This document shows positions 63,077 through 64,000 of a stretch of DNA of 64,000 nt, piece after piece; positions within the stretch are counted from its first letter, which is position 1, and each line of letters begins with the position of its first letter. The stretch is from the NCBI RefSeq assembly GCF_018734325.1, contig NZ_CP073754.1, forward strand, positions 930,001 through 994,000, given 5' to 3'. Source of the stretch: Methylomonas paludis (lineage in GTDB: Bacteria > Pseudomonadota > Gammaproteobacteria > Methylococcales > Methylomonadaceae). Position numbers and translations under genes: made by a program. The notes below the pieces were generated by a model, which was not told the DNA's origin, made no database searches, and saw only the letters and a list, made by a program, of their open reading frames with translations.

Positions 63077-64000
63077 ATGGAAACCGTCCATACGCTGTTC
63101 TACTTTATCGTCGCCATCGCCATTCTGGTGACGTTTCACGAATATGGGCATTTTTGGGTGGCGCGTAAAGCCGGGGTTAAGGTATTACGGTTTTCGATCG
63201 GTTTCGGCAAGCGCTTGTATTCATGGCGCAAATCTGCTGACGACACCGAGTTTGTGATATCGGCCATTCCGCTGGGCGGCTATGTAAAAATGGCTGATGA
63301 GCGTGAAGGTCAGGTGGCAACAGCAGACCTGCCGCATGCTTTTAACCGCCAATCGTTGTGGAAAAGATTCGCTATCGTGGCTGCCGGGCCGCTATTTAAT
63401 TTATTGCTGGCAGTGATTTTATTTTGGCTGGTGCTGGTAATCGGCGAGCCGGGTCTTAAGCCGATACTGGGGCCGGTGGCGCCGGGTAGTCTGGCCGCAG
63501 GCGCCGGATTTGTCGAGCAGGATGAAATTATCAGTATTAACCAAAAACCGGTCATTACCTGGATGGAGGCACTGGATACTTTGCTGTCTCAGGCACTGAA
63601 TGGCGAACATCAGCTCAATGTTGAAGTTAAAACTCAGGATGGTGCTCATCAGTTGCGTTTGATCCAGTTGACTGATGCCGATATCGACAATCCCGAACAG
63701 TTTAGCCAAAATCTGGGCTTCAAGCCCTGGATGCCGGTGTTGCGGCCGGTGATAGGCAAACTGTTTGAGCACGGTTCAGCCCAGGTGGCCGGCCTGCAGA
63801 TCGGCGATTTAATTATTAGTGCCGATGGTCAGGTTATCAAGGACTGGCAGCAATGGGTGGACTATGTTCAGGCTAGAGCCGATGTCGAGATCAAACTGGT
63901 CATCGAACGTAATGAGATGCCGGTACAATTGTCGATTATTCCGCATAAAGAAGAACGTGACGGTAAAAGCATAGGCAAAATCGGTGCCGGTGTGGATGTA
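63077..64000 (+). CDS. rseP: Site-2 protease RseP (partial, cut by the window end)
   Basis: Inner-membrane zinc protease that cuts RseA to release sigma-E, and clears signal peptides. The first 308 codons are here; the gene runs off the right edge. The HExxH site is HEYGHFWVARKAGV near residue 21, then GFGKRLYSW and IPLGGYVKMADE. Two PDZ domains follow (GAGFVEQDEIISINQKPV and GLQIGDLIISADGQVI). It starts 2 bp after dxr. In E. coli bamA follows. Confidence 0.95.
   Translation, partial: METVHTLFYFIVAIAILVTFHEYGHFWVARKAGVKVLRFSIGFGKRLYSWRKSADDTEFVISAIPLGGYVKMADEREGQVATADLPHAFNRQSLWKRFAIVAAGPLFNLLLAVILFWLVLVIGEPGLKPILGPVAPGSLAAGAGFVEQDEIISINQKPVITWMEALDTLLSQALNGEHQLNVEVKTQDGAHQLRLIQLTDADIDNPEQFSQNLGFKPWMPVLRPVIGKLFEHGSAQVAGLQIGDLIISADGQVIKDWQQWVDYVQARADVEIKLVIERNEMPVQLSIIPHKEERDGKSIGKIGAGVDV

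Overview
The window comes from a gammaproteobacterial chromosome, most likely a methanotroph of the order Methylococcales. That placement is an inference. It rests on housekeeping gene order (pilD-coaE-zapD-yacG, rsmA-pdxA, murU-amgK next to lptD-surA, glnD-map-rpsB-tsf-pyrH-frr-uppS-cdsA-dxr-rseP), on PEP-CTERM proteins, and on a methanethiol oxidase cluster typical of methylotrophs. Coding is dense at both ends. The middle (about 24.6-53.1 kb) is an accessory region rich in repeats, insertion sequences and a large CRISPR-Cas locus.

Layout. 0-15.6 kb: argJ, a MutT-ThiE fusion, type IV pilus peptidase and CoA genes, rsmA, pdxA, a Cys-rich MarR regulator, MurNAc recycling (murU-amgK), outer-membrane biogenesis (lptD-surA), a stand-alone DbpA-type RNA-binding domain, and RNase D. 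16.5-20.3 kb: two PEP-CTERM-type secreted proteins, a ZIP transporter and a lipase. 20.3-24.6 kb: a TetR-controlled unit of a DUF4242 protein, an SBP56/methanethiol oxidase and a fused SCO1-MauG protein, with two identical operators. 24.6-35 kb: 143-bp tandem repeats, a HEAT protein, a heme-binding protein gene split by an IS4-family element, an acyltransferase-like membrane protein, aguB-aguA and an Ig-like secreted protein. 35-53 kb: an IS3-family element inside 143-bp repeats, an 83-repeat type I-F CRISPR array, a Doc toxin with a decayed AbrB-type antitoxin, and cas6f-cas7f-cas5f-cas8f and cas2-3/cas1, closed by another block of 143-bp repeats. 53-64 kb: the glnD-to-rseP housekeeping cluster.

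The most notable find is in the 531-bp gap between cas2-3 and cas8f. Two degenerate copies of the I-F repeat enclose a 13-nt mini-spacer (47617-47685, read on the minus strand). The upstream copy keeps the 8-nt crRNA 5' handle. The downstream copy keeps the Cas6f hairpin. The mini-spacer matches a site at 47329-47342, directly beside the predicted cas8f promoter. That site carries a correct CC PAM, and the only mismatch in 14 nt falls at guide position 6, the base type I crRNAs flip out and do not pair. A -10-like element and a hairpin-plus-T-run flank the unit. This reads as a Cas-regulating RNA (CreR-like mini-CRISPR) through which the Csy complex would repress its own operon. The rest of the gap holds a 133-bp MITE and an 11-codon leader ORF that ends directly at the cas8f start codon.

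Several families of hairpin repeats with variable stems but a fixed 13-nt loop are scattered through the intergenic DNA.
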